A DNA stretch of 64,000 nt from Boswellia sacra (taxonomy: Eukaryota > Streptophyta > Magnoliopsida > Sapindales > Burseraceae), in the NCBI GenBank assembly GCA_013180625.2, contig SNVD02005099.1, forward strand, positions 124,001 through 188,000, read 5' to 3'. Both the position numbers and the translations under genes were made by a program. The notes beneath the pieces were generated by a model. That model did no database searches and had not been told where the DNA came from. It saw only the letters and a program-made list of their open reading frames with translations. Below are positions 1-17,953 of the stretch, in pieces; positions within the stretch are counted from its first letter, which is position 1; each line of letters begins with the position of its first letter.

Positions 1-384
1 CAAATTTGATATCAAAGATACATGATTTTGTAAACCAACAGAAACAAAATAAGTATGTTAATCACCCATTTTAAAGCTATATAGTATTAATATGAACATT
101 AATGCTAACATAAAGACATCACACGAGAGCTTAAAACTAGACACAAGGACACAAACGGAAGTATCCTTGTTTAAAGTTTGTTTATTAGAGCTCACTAGCT
201 TACAGAGATAGCATACCAGACAATCCCAAATAAACAACTACATGGCTCATTACACAACTAATTATACTCCAAGCCACAATCGCAGGATGCTGCTGGCCAG
301 ATTATAAACAAATGATACCTGAGGACACAATCCTACAAGGCATATACACCAGCGCGATGGTGCTAGCTTGGTGCCTTAAATTTT
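1..384. other. 3' flank of the first GST gene
   Basis: This stretch lies downstream of the minus-strand GST. On minus, AATAAA at 181-186 sits about 200 bases past the stop and is a candidate poly(A) signal. I see no other gene. Confidence 0.5.
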
Positions 385-4355
<3,971 letters not shown>

Positions 4356-4359
4356 AAAA

Positions 4360-5825
4360 TGTCAGCTGAACCCTCTAATTTTCCAAACTTTACCCGCCCT
4401 AAGTTTTTAAAGCCACACGGAATCCCAACCATTAAGTCTCAGTAACCTAAACTGTCATTTCCTTTTCCTCTCTGATCTTATATTCATTCTTTTTCCTCCA
4501 TCTCCTTCCTCTCTCTTTTCTCCTCCTTTCTAAAAATTTTTATACAAATCAAATACTTATACTGTCAAATTTATCACAATCAAACATTAAGCAATCTAAT
4601 CCTAATCACATTCGACAATCTAAAGGAAACCCAATCATCAAGAAATTAGTCAAAAAATCGTTGTAATAAATTAAAAATGAATAATTATTTATTTATTAAA
4701 AATTATTTTAAATATTTATAATTTAGTTAGTGTAAAGTGACAGGAACATCCTAAACTGTTAACTTCAGTGAGTTGAGACTAAGGTGGTATTTGTTTAAAT
4801 CACTTAACACTTTTTAGGACTTAACTTATACCACTTAATAAGATGTTTGTTTGCTCTTTTACATACCACTTAAAAAAAGTGGTAAAAGTGCATCTTATTT
4901 TTAATATAACATTTTTATCCCTATAATAAAAATATAAAATATTTACATTACATTTTTGCAAGTTCTTAAAATTAAATCAAAATTCTTTTTTCATTCAAAT
5001 AACTAATTTTATATTTATTACAATCTTTAAAAAATGAATTATTTATTTTTGTTATGGAAATTAAAATATATGGCTTTAAATATGTGTAAAATAAATAGTT
5101 TACAAAATTAAATTGAAATATTAATATAGTAATAAATTAATAAGCTTATTTATTATAAAAACCAATATATTTATATTTTGTTTGATATAAGTCAAGATTA
5201 TCAATAATTATATACTTTAATTATTTTTTAATTAATTTATTACATTAAATTTTTATTTATATTAATTTTGTTAACCAATGCATATTTATTAAATAAATTA
5301 TATTATTGTAATTATTCTTTTCATATATTTTATATCATATACATACATAATTTAATTTTTAAATTAAAATTTGAATTGCAATGCAATAAGTAATATTATA
5401 TTATTTAAATATTTTATTTAAAACAAAAAATAAAGAATTTGAATAAAAAATAAAATATTTTAATATTAATATAGTTTTATTTTTAATCTGAATATTTTTA
5501 ATTAATTATATAACTTTTAGTAATTGAATATAAAGAGTATTTATGGAATAAAATTATCACAAGAGTACAGTTTAGACATTTCAAATTTTTCAGACATTTG
5601 GAAGAAAAAAGTGATAAATTTTTACTTTTTATTTTCAGACATTTTTATCTGCAAATAAGTGATTAGATGTAAAAACAAACATAAAAAAATTTTTTAGCCT
5701 CTTAAATATGAATGGATTAAGATTTCAGTAGCCCAATCAAACAGGCCCTAACTGTTAGAGATTTTGTGGTGGTTTTGGGAATCAGTGAAATTTTGACAAA
5801 TATATTTTATAATTGATTTTTATTT
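4360..5825. mobile_element. Possible Mutator-like non-autonomous element (outer)
   Basis: The left edge (AACCCTCTAATTTTCC... then ...AATCCCAACCATTAAGTCTC) resembles the reverse complement of the right edge (GAGATTTTGTGGTGGTTTTGG). A CT-rich block follows the left edge. The layout resembles that at 59095-60495. No transposase is visible, and the termini and target duplication are not settled. The Tourist-like element at 4783-5748 is nested inside it. Confidence 0.3.
4783..5748. mobile_element. PIF/Harbinger (Tourist-like) non-coding element
   Basis: Termini GGTGGTATTTGTTTAAA on the left and, read inward from the right, GGGCCTGTTTGATTGG form imperfect inverted repeats. They are flanked by TAA on both sides (4780-4782 and 5749-5751), the expected three-base target duplication. 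The interior is very AT-rich and has no transposase frame. It sits inside the larger element called above. Confidence 0.55.
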
Positions 5826-6855
5826 ATTCAATTATAAGTAATGTTTTCTTTGAAGTTTAAGATTAATCGCAATATCCCTTGATGACTGCACTCACGCTGT
5901 AATTTGCTAACCGTCCAAAAAGTGGAACGCCGAGGAATGTCCTCCCCATCCCACATCGGCATAGTATTAGCAGGCATGTGACTATTCTATTCTTGGAAGA
6001 TCCCAATTCCCACCGAGATTATTAAAAAATCGAAACGAAACAAGGATAAATTTGTTTTTCACTTATTATTAGACGAATAAAACAATAAACTTGCACGTGT
6101 TACGGATGAAGATACGTAGTACGTAATTTCCTCTTTAAAGCAATATGTCAAATCAAATTTTTTAAAACATTCATTCCTTTTAGTTTTCTTAAATATAATA
6201 ATATTATCATTAATTTAAAATATTACTCGCTAGATAAACGGATAACATAGAGATTGAGATAAGATGTCGAACTTAAACTTCAAGAAAAAAAAAATCTGGT
6301 ATATTATCTATTTTTATATAAGTACTTTTAACGTGCACTTCATAGTAATATTAATTTACCGATAATAATTTTTATAATAATATTATAAAAATCACAAAAA
6401 TAAATTTTTTTTATGATCTTAAACATGAATAAAGTATATGAAAAAACTATTTTTTTTGTAATACGACATCATTTTATGGATGATTTTGTTGATCACATAA
6501 AATTCTACTGGTTAAAATTTTACAGAAATAAAGGGTGTGTTCTTCTATGAATTTAGTATTTTTGTTTTCAATTGAATTTAAGAATATGTAGTTGATTTTG
6601 AATTATTTTAAATTTAAAAAAAATATGTTATTGAGATTGAATATAAATTATATTAAAAAATATGCAGCACAAAAAATAAAAGGATAGGGCAAGATTGAGA
6701 GATATCTATGAATCATTTCGCTAAAATTAAAACCATTGAAGGAGAGAAATGATGATATGACAACGAGGCACTGAAATAACGTGTCTGAAAACGAGATTTC
6801 ACGTGGGCTGAGGAAAAAATAAAAAAATAAGAACAAGATTACAATTATAATCATC
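5826..6855. other. Intergenic space upstream of the second GST
   Basis: Mostly AT-rich. The last few hundred bases are presumably the GST promoter region. No coding signal. Confidence 0.4.
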
Positions 6856-6863
6856 TATAAATA
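6856..6863 (+). promoter_or_regulatory. TATA box of the second GST
   Basis: TATAAATA lies 53 bases upstream of the chosen ATG at 6916. This makes the in-frame upstream ATG at 6877 an unlikely start, because it would lie at or before the transcription start. Confidence 0.65.
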
Positions 6864-6873
6864 ACTGCTCTGA

Positions 6874-8500
<1,627 letters not shown>

Positions 8501-8555
8501 GAGAGCCTATTACGGGTTTGCATTGCAACAACGCAGATGATGTTGAGATGTAAGA

Positions 8556-8561
8556 AATAAA
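8556..8561 (+). terminator. Candidate poly(A) signal of the second GST
   Basis: AATAAA lies 56 bases after the stop codon, at a normal distance for a plant 3' UTR. Confidence 0.5.
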
Positions 8562-9500
8562 AGGCATTTTGTTTTCAGTGTTCATTTAGGCTTGTGTTTT
8601 GTCCACTGTCATTTTACCTCGTTACTCCATGGATGGCGACTCTTATGTTGCGTGATTTTTCTGATTGTGTTTGCTGCTAACAATTGCCTACCACCCTGAG
8701 CAGTTCTTTACTACTTCTTCAGCTTTTTCTCTTTAGCCTCTTCTCTATGATTGATTCAGTTGTGTCCTACCAGGAAGAAAAGGAATTTAAGTTTGGATAT
8801 TGGGAATTGCTACAAGTTGTCACACAACTTAAAAATTTGTGTTATATATAATATGGTAGGATTTAACTGTCGTTGGAATAATGTGATAAAGTAATATTTA
8901 ACACCCAGGAACATTAGCTTTGAAAAGCTTTCATTGTATTCCCGTATAAAAACTGCCATGCGCCAAATTTGATTGCTCTTGGTTGCGAAGAAAGAGTAAT
9001 AAGACAATATTTGGCCTCCATGCTCCAGAGGAGTAGTGGGAAAGGGAAGGAAGCAGAAAAATTATTTGAAATTTTATTAGATTGCAATAGTATCAAGTGG
9101 TCAACTGAAATATTGAAACATGAACCAGGCCTACTCAGCAATGGTAGGGTTTAGAATAACCTATACAATTATGAGAACTCAATGAGATGGTTCGATCATT
9201 GAACAGCAATCAGTAGTTGCCTGTGTTGTCAAACACATAAATTTGTGAAGATTTGAGAGAAATTAAGATTGATGATTAGGAAGATAAAATAATTAGATCA
9301 GTCGATTGAGTTTTTAAGAAACCGAAAAGCTACTTCCATACATTATTCAACTGAGGCTGCAATATGGTCAGTGTGACAAAGATGAGAGTATACTTCTACT
9401 CTTGCACGGTAGCATACTCCCCACGAACGTAGCAGAACTTGGTAATATCACGAGGATCTCTGAGCATTGCAAGCAATCTCTGTGGCGAACAGCATAGAGC
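8562..9500. other. Intergenic space between GST and receptor kinase
   Basis: The right part (from about 9350) is probably the 3' UTR of the minus-strand receptor kinase. Open frames at 8914-9154 on both strands are short and unrecognised. A 30-codon open stretch on minus just downstream of the kinase stop (about 9400-9490) looks protein-like, but it lies beyond the predicted stop. Confidence 0.4.
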
Positions 9501-12500
9501 TTATAGTTCCAGAGAATCTGAAAATTTAAAATTATATGCACCATAGTTAGTTCTTTTAATATTCAATCTTCTCAACAAAGACAATTCCAAAAGAAGCCAT
9601 TAACGCTGAAAGTCAACCCCAGAGGCTGATATAGGCATGACATTCTGACAAATGGACATGGCAACTTTTACTGGGAAGAATACCATTCGGAGGAATCTAA
9701 ATTGACAAAATTTACTCTAGGTAGAAAGAAAGAAATGGGCCAGATGGATAGGGCAATTTCAACTCGATAAATTTAGCCTCTATAGCCAACTTCCATGGCA
9801 ACAATAATAATAAGAATAACAACAATAATAATTTTCTAACCTCTGTAAGAAGCATCTAAACGTAAAGGAGTTTCTGATGCTGGCGATGATGGAGCACTCA
9901 CAGCCTCCCTAGCATCAATCAACATTGCAATGACGTCTCTCATTGATGGCCTATTAAGTGGTGAAGTGCTTGTGCAGAACAAAGCAATCTTCAGAACTAA
10001 AGTCATCTCCTCAATTGTCCTTTTGGCACTCAGATCCAGCCTTTTGTCAAATATGTCAAAGGTGGGCACTACATCACGAATTGATCTTCTCACCCAAGAG
10101 ACCAGGTCCCCTTCCTGCTCTAGAGGTTGAACAGGAGACCTACCGGTAATTAGTTCTAAAAGGACAACTCCAAAACTATAAATGTCGCATTTGTCTGTCA
10201 CTTTCATTGTGTAAGCATATTCTGGAATGGAAATGAGTAATTATCAGGTTAGAACTGCACACAATGTTTAAGATTAATAAGCGCAGGTGTCCTAGTCCTC
10301 CATTGCACCAAGCAGATGCAAATATGTGTCCTACATAATATTCCATTGTTCATTTAATTTGCCTCCCATTCTCATCTTTGCCCGAAGGCCCCAAACTATA
10401 GGAAAAGATTCAAATCGTTAGCCCAAATTCAACTCATTTATGACTCACAGATAAAATGACTTGGACTGGGGGGCACTCTACCATAAGGTGTTTTAGATCC
10501 AATCAGTCAATTGACATATAAAAACGAGTTTCACTCAATCTTTTATACACCAGCCATAACTTCAAAAAAATTTAATTAAACTTCAAGCTTGGTTCTTAAT
10601 GCCATGCTTAACATGCCTTTACCAGCTCAAATTTAGTTAAAAAATAAACTGGGTCACAAAGAGCTATACCAGCTTGAAGTTAAATCAACCTGAAGATATA
10701 TGTACAGCATATTCAGTGACAGTGGCAAACAATTAAACAAACTCCTTGTAACAGAAATTACATGAGACTTTGCTGAAAAACGAAAGGATAAATGATAATA
10801 TTACCTGGGGCAATGTAGCCATATGAACCTGCTATGGCAGACATGGATTTTGAGTAGGGTAAATCAATCAACTTTGCCAAGCCAAAGTCTCCCACATGAG
10901 CTTCAAATACTTCATCCAATAAAATGTTGTTTGACTTAATATCACGATGAATGATTTGTGGTCTACAATCGTAATGAAGATAGCACAGACCTTTTGCTGC
11001 TCCAAGAGCAATTCTATATCGAGCATCCCAGTCCAATGGACACAATTGCTTATTGCTGTGGAGCTGCTCCCCAAGACTGCCATTTGCCATGAACTCATAT
11101 AAGAGAAGATTTGAGTCCCGGTGGTAGCAGAAACCATAAAGTTTCATAATATTACGGTGCCTGATCTTTCCAAGGGTTGATATCTCAGCGAGGAAACTAC
11201 TGTCAGCACTAGCTCCTTCGCCGCGGGACTTCAGCTTCTTGACAGCAATCACCTCACCATTAGCCAGAGTAGCCTTGTAGACAGTACCACAGGCTCCCCT
11301 TCCAATAGCAGCACTTTCAGAAAAATTGCCTGTTGCTTCCACAAGGTCTTGATATGTAAATCCTTCTTTGGGAAAGTAATAGTTGCCTAAAATATCAGGC
11401 TTTTTTCGATCTTGAATTGAAACAAAAGTATGCTTTCGGTGCTTCATAGACCAACAAATGCCCATGATGAAAAGCAAGGAAATCAACCCAATAACCCCAG
11501 AAATGATGCTTACTAATTTCTCTTTGGTGGAACCATCCTTTATCCAGTTTGTTTTAGGATTATGTGATGAAACGGATTGACGACAGCAGTATGAACTCAC
11601 CCTGCACAAGCCAATGTTTCCAGCAAAATTCGAGGCGTCCATCCTCCGAAATACAGAGGTATTTGGCACCATTCCTACCAGGTGGTTGTTTGAAAGGTTG
11701 CAGACTAGCAGGCTCATCATCTCACCCATTGGGGCAGGAATTTCACCAGTGAGTTGATTATCATTCAGGAAGAGAGATTCCAACATCTGCAAGCTCCCCA
11801 GACCACCAGGAATGATGCCAGAAAGATTATTATGGCTAATGTTGAGTGCAATCTGTAGAGCTGAAAGTTGGCCCAGAGCAACAGGGATGTTGCCGGAAAA
11901 AGAATTTCCACCCATTTGTAACTCTGTGAGTCGTTCCAGATTTCCTAAGGTACTTGGGATTGCTCCAGTCAGCTTGTTATCTGAGAGCTTTAAGAGTTCA
12001 AGATTCACTAGTTTTCCAAGTTCTTCAGGGAGAGAACCAGTGAATTGGTTTCTACTAAGATCAAGCCTCTGGAGTTTACTACAATTCCCCAATTCGTGAG
12101 GAATATTCCCGGAGAGGCTATTTGAAGAAATATTGAATGTCACAAGTTGCACCAAATTTCCGATCTCGAGAGGAATGCCCCCCCTAAAAAAGTTATTTGA
12201 CAAAAGCAACCTCTCCAAATTCTGAAGTTTGCCAACCTCAGGGGGTATTGGTCCAAAGAAATGATTCTGATAAAGCTCAAGAGCAGAAAGGTTTTTAAGA
12301 TTATATAATTCAACAGGGAGGCCTCCTGTAAGATGATTGTCTCCCAGCATTAGCTGCAAAAGAGACCTGCACGTACTTAGACTACTAGGAATGTTGCCAG
12401 ACAACCTATTTGACCCAAGGCTCAAAAACATCAATTTTTGATACTTGCAAAGATGTGGAGGTATGGTACCGACAAGATCATTCATAGACATGTCAACGAT

Positions 12501-13730
12501 TGTGAGGTTATTGTTAACTCCAATGAGTGGTGGTATAGTTCCCTCAAGATGATTGTCAAAAAGTTGCAAATCAACTAGATATGTAAGGTTTTGAAACTCC
12601 AGAGGAATTGTACCTGTCAAATTATTTATGGACAAGTCTAATCTGTGAAGTTGTGTCAACTGCCCCAGCTCCCTCGGAATACCTCCCTGAAGGAGGTTTT
12701 CAAATAGATGAAGCAAGCAAAGATTTGGAATTTGACCCAACTCTTTGGGGATGAACCCACTTAACCGATTTTCGGAAAGATCTATCTCAACAGCACTTGT
12801 GCAATTCCCTAGTTCAGGAGGAATCGTTCCATTCAACTGGTTGGTATAAACATACAATTTTTTCAGTTGAGATAATTTTCCAAGCTCTTTTGGAAGTGCT
12901 CCTGTGAAAGAATTTTTATGTAATGCAAGCAACTCAAGTCTTTGTATGTCCCCAATCGCAGGAGGAATTTCACCAGATAAACGGTTTTGCCAGAGAATCA
13001 AATCAGTCAGACTCTTAAGTTTCTGAAGCTCGCTGGGTAGATAACCTTCTAGATTATTCTGTGCCAACCCCAGAACCTCTAAGCTCTCACACTCACCAAT
13101 TTCTGGTGGTATTGGACCAGAGAGGGAGTTGTGACCTGCCCTGATAACTCTAAGCTGCCTCAACTTACTAATTGATATAGGTATTGGGCCAGTGAGATTA
13201 TTACTATAGATTACCAGTTCTTCTAGCGAAGTTAAATTTCCAATCTCTCCAGGAATTTCTCCAAAAAGGTAATTTTCGCACAAATAAAGCTTTCTAAGTG
13301 TGCTAATCAAGGACAATTGTTTAGGTACTTCTCCATGAAGTCTATTTGTGCAAAGATCAAGAATCTCTAAACTACGACAATGACCAACATCTTCAGGAAT
13401 AGGACCGGAAATGAAATTCATGGACAAATTAAACTCAACCAAGTGAGGAAGATTACAAATGCTTGGAGATAAAGTACCAGACAAGTTGAGGAGATTAAGA
13501 TTTACAGAAGTTACCTTAGAATCAGTACAATTCACACCAACCCAGTTGCAAGGAGTAAAGTCTGATGAATTCCAGCTTCCAAGACTATTGCTAGGGTCAA
13601 TAAGAGAAGCTTTAAACTCCAAAAGGAAAACACCCTCTTCATTTAAAGATGCTACTAAGATGTCAAAAAGACAAAGCATCAATACCAAGAAAATTAGCTT
13701 TCCAATCTGGGGCTTCGCCCGTTTTGCCAT
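9501..13730 (-). CDS. Leucine-rich repeat receptor-like protein kinase (subfamily XI type)
   Basis: Plasma-membrane receptor kinase, strongly resembling Arabidopsis At1g17230 in every domain. Exons on minus: 10805-13730, 9841-10221 and a 17-base terminal exon 9501-9517; introns are 583 and 323 bases, GT-AG. The total is 3324 bases, 1107 residues. Residues 1-28 form a signal peptide, followed by the LRR N-cap with C-N-W motif and an array of about 24 LRRs (to about 700). The transmembrane helix is at about 739-761. The kinase domain has GRGACG at 810-815, Lys831, HRD at 928-930, DFG at 948-950 and the APE motif spanning the first intron. All catalytic residues are present, so it is an active RD-type kinase. 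The ligand is unknown. If the last intron is not spliced, the protein ends YRG instead of YRDSLEL. Confidence 0.95.
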
Positions 13731-14640
13731 TTGTAGTTACTGTTATGATCACTTGAGTAACCAATGAGAATTGCCTCGCCAGAATAAAAAGTAAGGAAAA
13801 GCTTTCACTGAAAGCATTGCAAGGGCAATTAAGGTTAAACAAGGAGCATAAAGATGATTTGTAAAAGTGAAACGAGTAAACAGACGCGAGAAAGCTTGTA
13901 GTTTCAAGGAAAGGAAGGACTCAGCGTTTGGTGAAATGACTAAAAATGAACCGGAGAAGCTAAATAAAAGCAATGTAGGGAAGCAATTAATAGAGTCAGG
14001 TGATAAAGCTAAGAGAGACAAAGACAAAGACAGCAACCGGCCTTCGCAAAGAGAACGAGAGGCAAAAACACAAAGGAAGGGTAGGAGAAAAGAAGGCATT
14101 GATTTATTGACGATGGATTGATCGAGGAAGGCAAAAGACCGTGGGAGTCACGATCTCTGAGCAGTGAAAAAAATGCTTTTAGAGTCAACGCTACACTTTA
14201 CAGCAAAGTGCTTCTCCTCCTCCTGCTTCTACTAGTTGCATAGTTTTTTTTTTTTTTTTCTTTTTTCAATTTTTGGGATGATGATAATGCGTTTGATAAA
14301 GTGGGAAAACGGGTGTGGACATGAAAGAGACGAGACGTGGAAATATGAAGATTATTATCCCCGCCATAGTTGCTGGGCCTGACAATTTGGAATGTAAAGA
14401 ACAGTTTGGTTTCTGTTACTGCTTACGCAGTCTTGAAAATCATCATTGTTTCATGGACTTTGACGGTCATCGTTCTCAGTGGAATCTCTCTCATCTACTC
14501 ATCTTTGCGGTCTTGCCGACTGGTGCTGTGGGCAACTCACACTTTCACAAACAACACTTGATAACATGATTATTTTTGCCAACAACACGCAACAATTTCG
14601 TTCAAATACGCAACCTGGCCCGTTGTGTCAACTAGTGAGG
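13731..14640. other. 5' UTR and promoter region of the receptor kinase
   Basis: Directly upstream of the kinase ATG on minus. A run of pyrimidines lies near 14245-14265. Plus-strand open frames here are low-complexity and antisense to the UTR. No other gene seen. Confidence 0.45.
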
Positions 14641-14653
14641 GTCTCAACTGATT

Positions 14654-14820
14654 GGGTTCGAATCCAACGTACGCAACTTAGATGTGAAATGCTAAACATT
14701 AACTAAACTCCACGGGTTCGAATCGAAACGCACGCGACTAAGATTTAAAATGCTAAACTTTAACCCAAGTACCGCACATCCAAAGATATGCATGCAACTA
14801 AGATTCAAGATTTTGACCCA
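14654..14820. repeat. Three degenerate 60-base tandem units with GGTTCGAATC cores
   Basis: GGGTTCGAATC at 14654 recurs at 14714. The following CAACTTAGATGTG-type block recurs at 14671, 14731 and 14791, exactly 60 bases apart, with growing divergence. GGTTCGAATCC matches the B box of tRNA promoters, so a tRNA-derived SINE remnant is possible, but no clear A box was found. Confidence 0.55.
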
Positions 14821-15020
14821 AAAAAAACAGAGCTACACCAATCTTCTGAGCTCGCATGCATCCGTATGACGAAAATTGAAATTAACAGAAAAGCCTTAAC
14901 TCCCTCTTAATTGAAGATAACTACTCATAACTCGCATGCATCGTTCTAATGAAAACTGAAAGTAAAAGAAAAGCAAGAAACCACAGAATTTTTAACAAGA
15001 TAAGTCAATATCCATCTCAC

Positions 15021-15878
15021 TCACGAACGTCTTCCTCGATTCATGACCCTTGCACGGACGGCATCAATTTTCCAATCATCTGGATTGCGCCTAACGAGAC
15101 GCATTGCTTTTCCGAGGTCTTCGATTGTTATGTCGGTTAGTTCAAGATAGTCGCTTATAAAACCTTGCATGGAGTAATTGTCCACGAATGGACTTTCCAG
15201 TTCGATATCGTCATAATCAAGAATCGCGTCATCAAACTTCTCTTGATACACTCTATCATTCACCAGAGAATCAAGATAGGCATGGCTCTTAATTGAATCA
15301 AACTTAGTACGCGCCCCACCACCCAGTTTGATTTGTTTCTGCCTCAGGGGCTGCCCACTATCGTCATCGATGTGAAGAAGAGGACCTTTCATTTTCTGAT
15401 CATCCGATTTCTCTGCCTGTCGTGGCTGTTGCTGAAGAATAGCCTGATCACTTACATCCGGCCCATCTTTTGGTTTCTCCTCATAATCATCTTCTCCACG
15501 GCCCCCTTGTACATTCTCCAATTTCCCAGTTCCCGGTGGCTGTTCTTGAAGAGCTTGATGATCACTTGCATCCAGCTCATCTTCATCTTCTACGTGGCCA
15601 GATTCTTGTACATTCTCGAATTCCCCACTCTGCGGTGGCTGTTCTTGAAGAGCTTGATGATCACTTACATCCAGCGCATCTTCTGCTTTCTCATCACCAT
15701 CATCTTCTCCATGGCCGGGTTCTTGCACATTCTCCAAATTACCATGAGTCTGCCATGGGTGTTCTTGAAGAGCCTGATCGCTTACATCAAGCCCATCTTC
15801 TGGTTTCTCCTGAGCATCATCTTCTCCATGTCCCGGTTCTTGTATATTCCGAAGCTGTTCTTGCGGCGAGTAAGACAT
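15021..15878 (-). CDS. GeBP/DUF573-like protein with acidic N-terminal repeats
   Basis: A 285-residue acidic protein with no introns. Residues 1-155 are four imperfect repeats of 33-45 residues with the pattern ENVQEPGHGEDD...LDVSDHQALQEQPP. Residues about 196-270 (KSHAYLDSLVND... ILDYDD... FISDYLEL... LGKAMRLVRR) match the core layout of the GeBP-like domains at 21418-23001 and 50021-50698, with the basic C-terminal helix weakened. GeBP-like proteins are plant DNA-binding regulators; this divergent copy may not bind DNA. I chose the ATG at 15878 because the upstream in-frame ATG (15968) would add a poly-T-encoded hydrophobic leader that looks like UTR. It is related to the relics at 36985-37440 and 39388-39860. 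Confidence 0.65.
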   Translation of the reverse strand: MSYSPQEQLRNIQEPGHGEDDAQEKPEDGLDVSDQALQEHPWQTHGNLENVQEPGHGEDDGDEKAEDALDVSDHQALQEQPPQSGEFENVQESGHVEDEDELDASDHQALQEQPPGTGKLENVQGGRGEDDYEEKPKDGPDVSDQAILQQQPRQAEKSDDQKMKGPLLHIDDDSGQPLRQKQIKLGGGARTKFDSIKSHAYLDSLVNDRVYQEKFDDAILDYDDIELESPFVDNYSMQGFISDYLELTDITIEDLGKAMRLVRRNPDDWKIDAVRARVMNRGRRS

Positions 15879-17130
15879 TTTTTTTTTTTCAGAAAAAAAA
15901 AACAAGAGAGAGACTGAGAGAGAGCTTGGTTTCGTAATGTGTTGTTTGAGAAATCTGTTCAACTTCAACTTACTAAATTCGGTTGCTAGTAATCTTGGAA
16001 GTCATGCGTACACTCAAAACACTTATTCATTCTCTGATGAATAACGAACGACGATCAGCTAACAAATTCTAACCATCTCGCTAACTGATCATTGGCAGTT
16101 ATGCGAGGAATCTTGGGCAGTTAATTTGAAATACATATTTTAATATTTTAGTTTATAGAAACCAATTAAAGAGAGAATTTGACTATTTACATTTGTGTAA
16201 AGCTACTCAATAAACTCATAGTCTTGATGCACTTATAATTAAATTAAGAATTAAATCTAAATTAACAGTACATATAAATGTATATAAATGTAGTCATGAT
16301 ACTAATTAGACTACTAATAATTTCTCTGCATGATTCAACGCTGATGTAGTGAACAAACTAGCAGTCCGTCAAAGGTGCCATAAATTATGAGATTTCTCTT
16401 TCTTATTTTGACTTTTGGAAGAATTGTTGCATAAAAATTCACTAGAACAAGCTTTACCAGTGGGAAAAGAAGGTCTATCTCTACTTACTATATTAAATTA
16501 TTTTAAATTAAAAATTATGCATGTTTAATGTAGAAAACATGGTATTTGTGGATTTCGATGTAAAGCTTGTTTAAATATATGTCTACAAATATATATCCAT
16601 AATTTGCACGATATTTTTTTTTATATTTTATAATTTGGTACTAATTATGTGAGATAACCTGAAAAATTCGTGGCAAAAAAAATATATACTTTGGTTTAAT
16701 TATAAACAAAATGATGTTCTAAAATAGTACGATTATACTGTTTATTTGTTGATAATTTTCCGAAAGTAGAATGTTGATAGACAAATTTTATATCGTTATG
16801 CAACACTATTTTATGCACACAAATCCGAGCTATGGTTTGAGAGTTACGATAGTTTAAAATTTACTTTTTTTTGTTTTACTGACTGTGATCACTAAAGTTT
16901 ATGGATGAACAATGAGAGTGTAATTCACTTCCTATTTATATCACTTGGATTATGACCATACAAACACCACACTATTTGATTAAAACATATCATTGTTGTT
17001 TAGCACATTTAAATTAAGCTTAATAATCATTTTTTATAGTTTTTATGTAAATATAACGTTGGGAGACTCACAAGGAAAATTTTACGACAAGTAAATAATA
17101 ATCAATTTTCGATTTTTCATTTAAATATTC
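15879..17130. other. Intergenic space, no gene seen
   Basis: The first 100 bases are the UTR/promoter of the gene above (a CT-rich tract and a poly-T/poly-A inverted run at 15879-15902). The rest is AT-rich with no coding signal. Confidence 0.4.
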
Positions 17131-17136
17131 ATGTGA

Positions 17137-17470
17137 TTGTCTGTCCCATATTATTGCGCATGGGCTGCTGGTACCTCAAGGGCTGGAGTTGAAGAGGTTG
17201 ATTGCTACATTGGACGAAATATTTATAATTCACCATTCCCATCTTATCCCACTCCTCTCTGCTTATCTGGGCCGGGTTTCAAATTTCAACTCTTGTTTCT
17301 GCTTTTTTGGGTTTCAAATTTCAACTCTTTGGTGACAAGGAAGTTTTAATTTTCAGCCTCCGATCCAGTTGAGTTCCCTGAAGTCTTTTTCTTCATTACT
17401 TTTGCTTCCCATAATGAAGAGTATGCATCTACCCATTGCATTTCATCATTTGATAGATATTCCAACAACC
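17137..17470 (+). pseudogene. F-box/LRR gene remnant
   Basis: A short stretch reads RAGVEEVDCYIGRNIY, which matches the WI..AVRAGVEELDLY segment of the F-box relic at 33290-33345. Further on, MKSMHL at about 17420 matches MKTMHLYRM of that relic. Stops and frame changes separate the pieces, and no F-box is present. It is a decayed interior fragment of an F-box/LRR gene, oriented opposite to the FBD fragment at 17954-18298. Confidence 0.4.
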
Positions 17471-17953
17471 GATGTCTAGAAAACTTGTTCACAGACTATC
17501 ATGATTCTTTGAATTGTCCATGTTATAAATGCTTTAATTATGCCTATTTTATGGTGTTTGGTTATATAATTTATTAGAAGATGTTTTTAAAGATGAAAAT
17601 ATTTTTGTATGGGTATGACACAATGCGTCAATGCCATTTGTATTTATTTTTTCTTTATTATGAAGATATTTTTATAAAAATTAAATAGTCAGTGTATAAT
17701 CATAGACTTAGAAAATTGGGTGTCAAGATAAATTTTTGGATACAAAAAAATTTAGTTTATCAAATCCTTCTTTAATATGGGTACACGTTAGATTTTAATG
17801 GCCGGTGATGTTTGGAGTTTTAAGATTATGCTTTACTGTACCTTCACTTGCATTATGCACGGAAAATATTCACAATTTGTATACATTCCCCTTGTGTTCT
17901 ATCAGTAATTCATGAAAAAATTTCAATTTTTTTCTCGTAGGTTTACCTTATCA

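Noticed and set aside
13867..14121. 84-codon Lys/Arg-rich frame upstream of the receptor kinase
   Set aside because: It lies in the likely kinase 5' UTR on the other strand, is low-complexity and lacks any recognisable domain.
15333..15937. Long plus-strand frames over the acidic-repeat gene
   Set aside because: They are antisense readings of a repetitive coding region; their repeats simply mirror the real gene.
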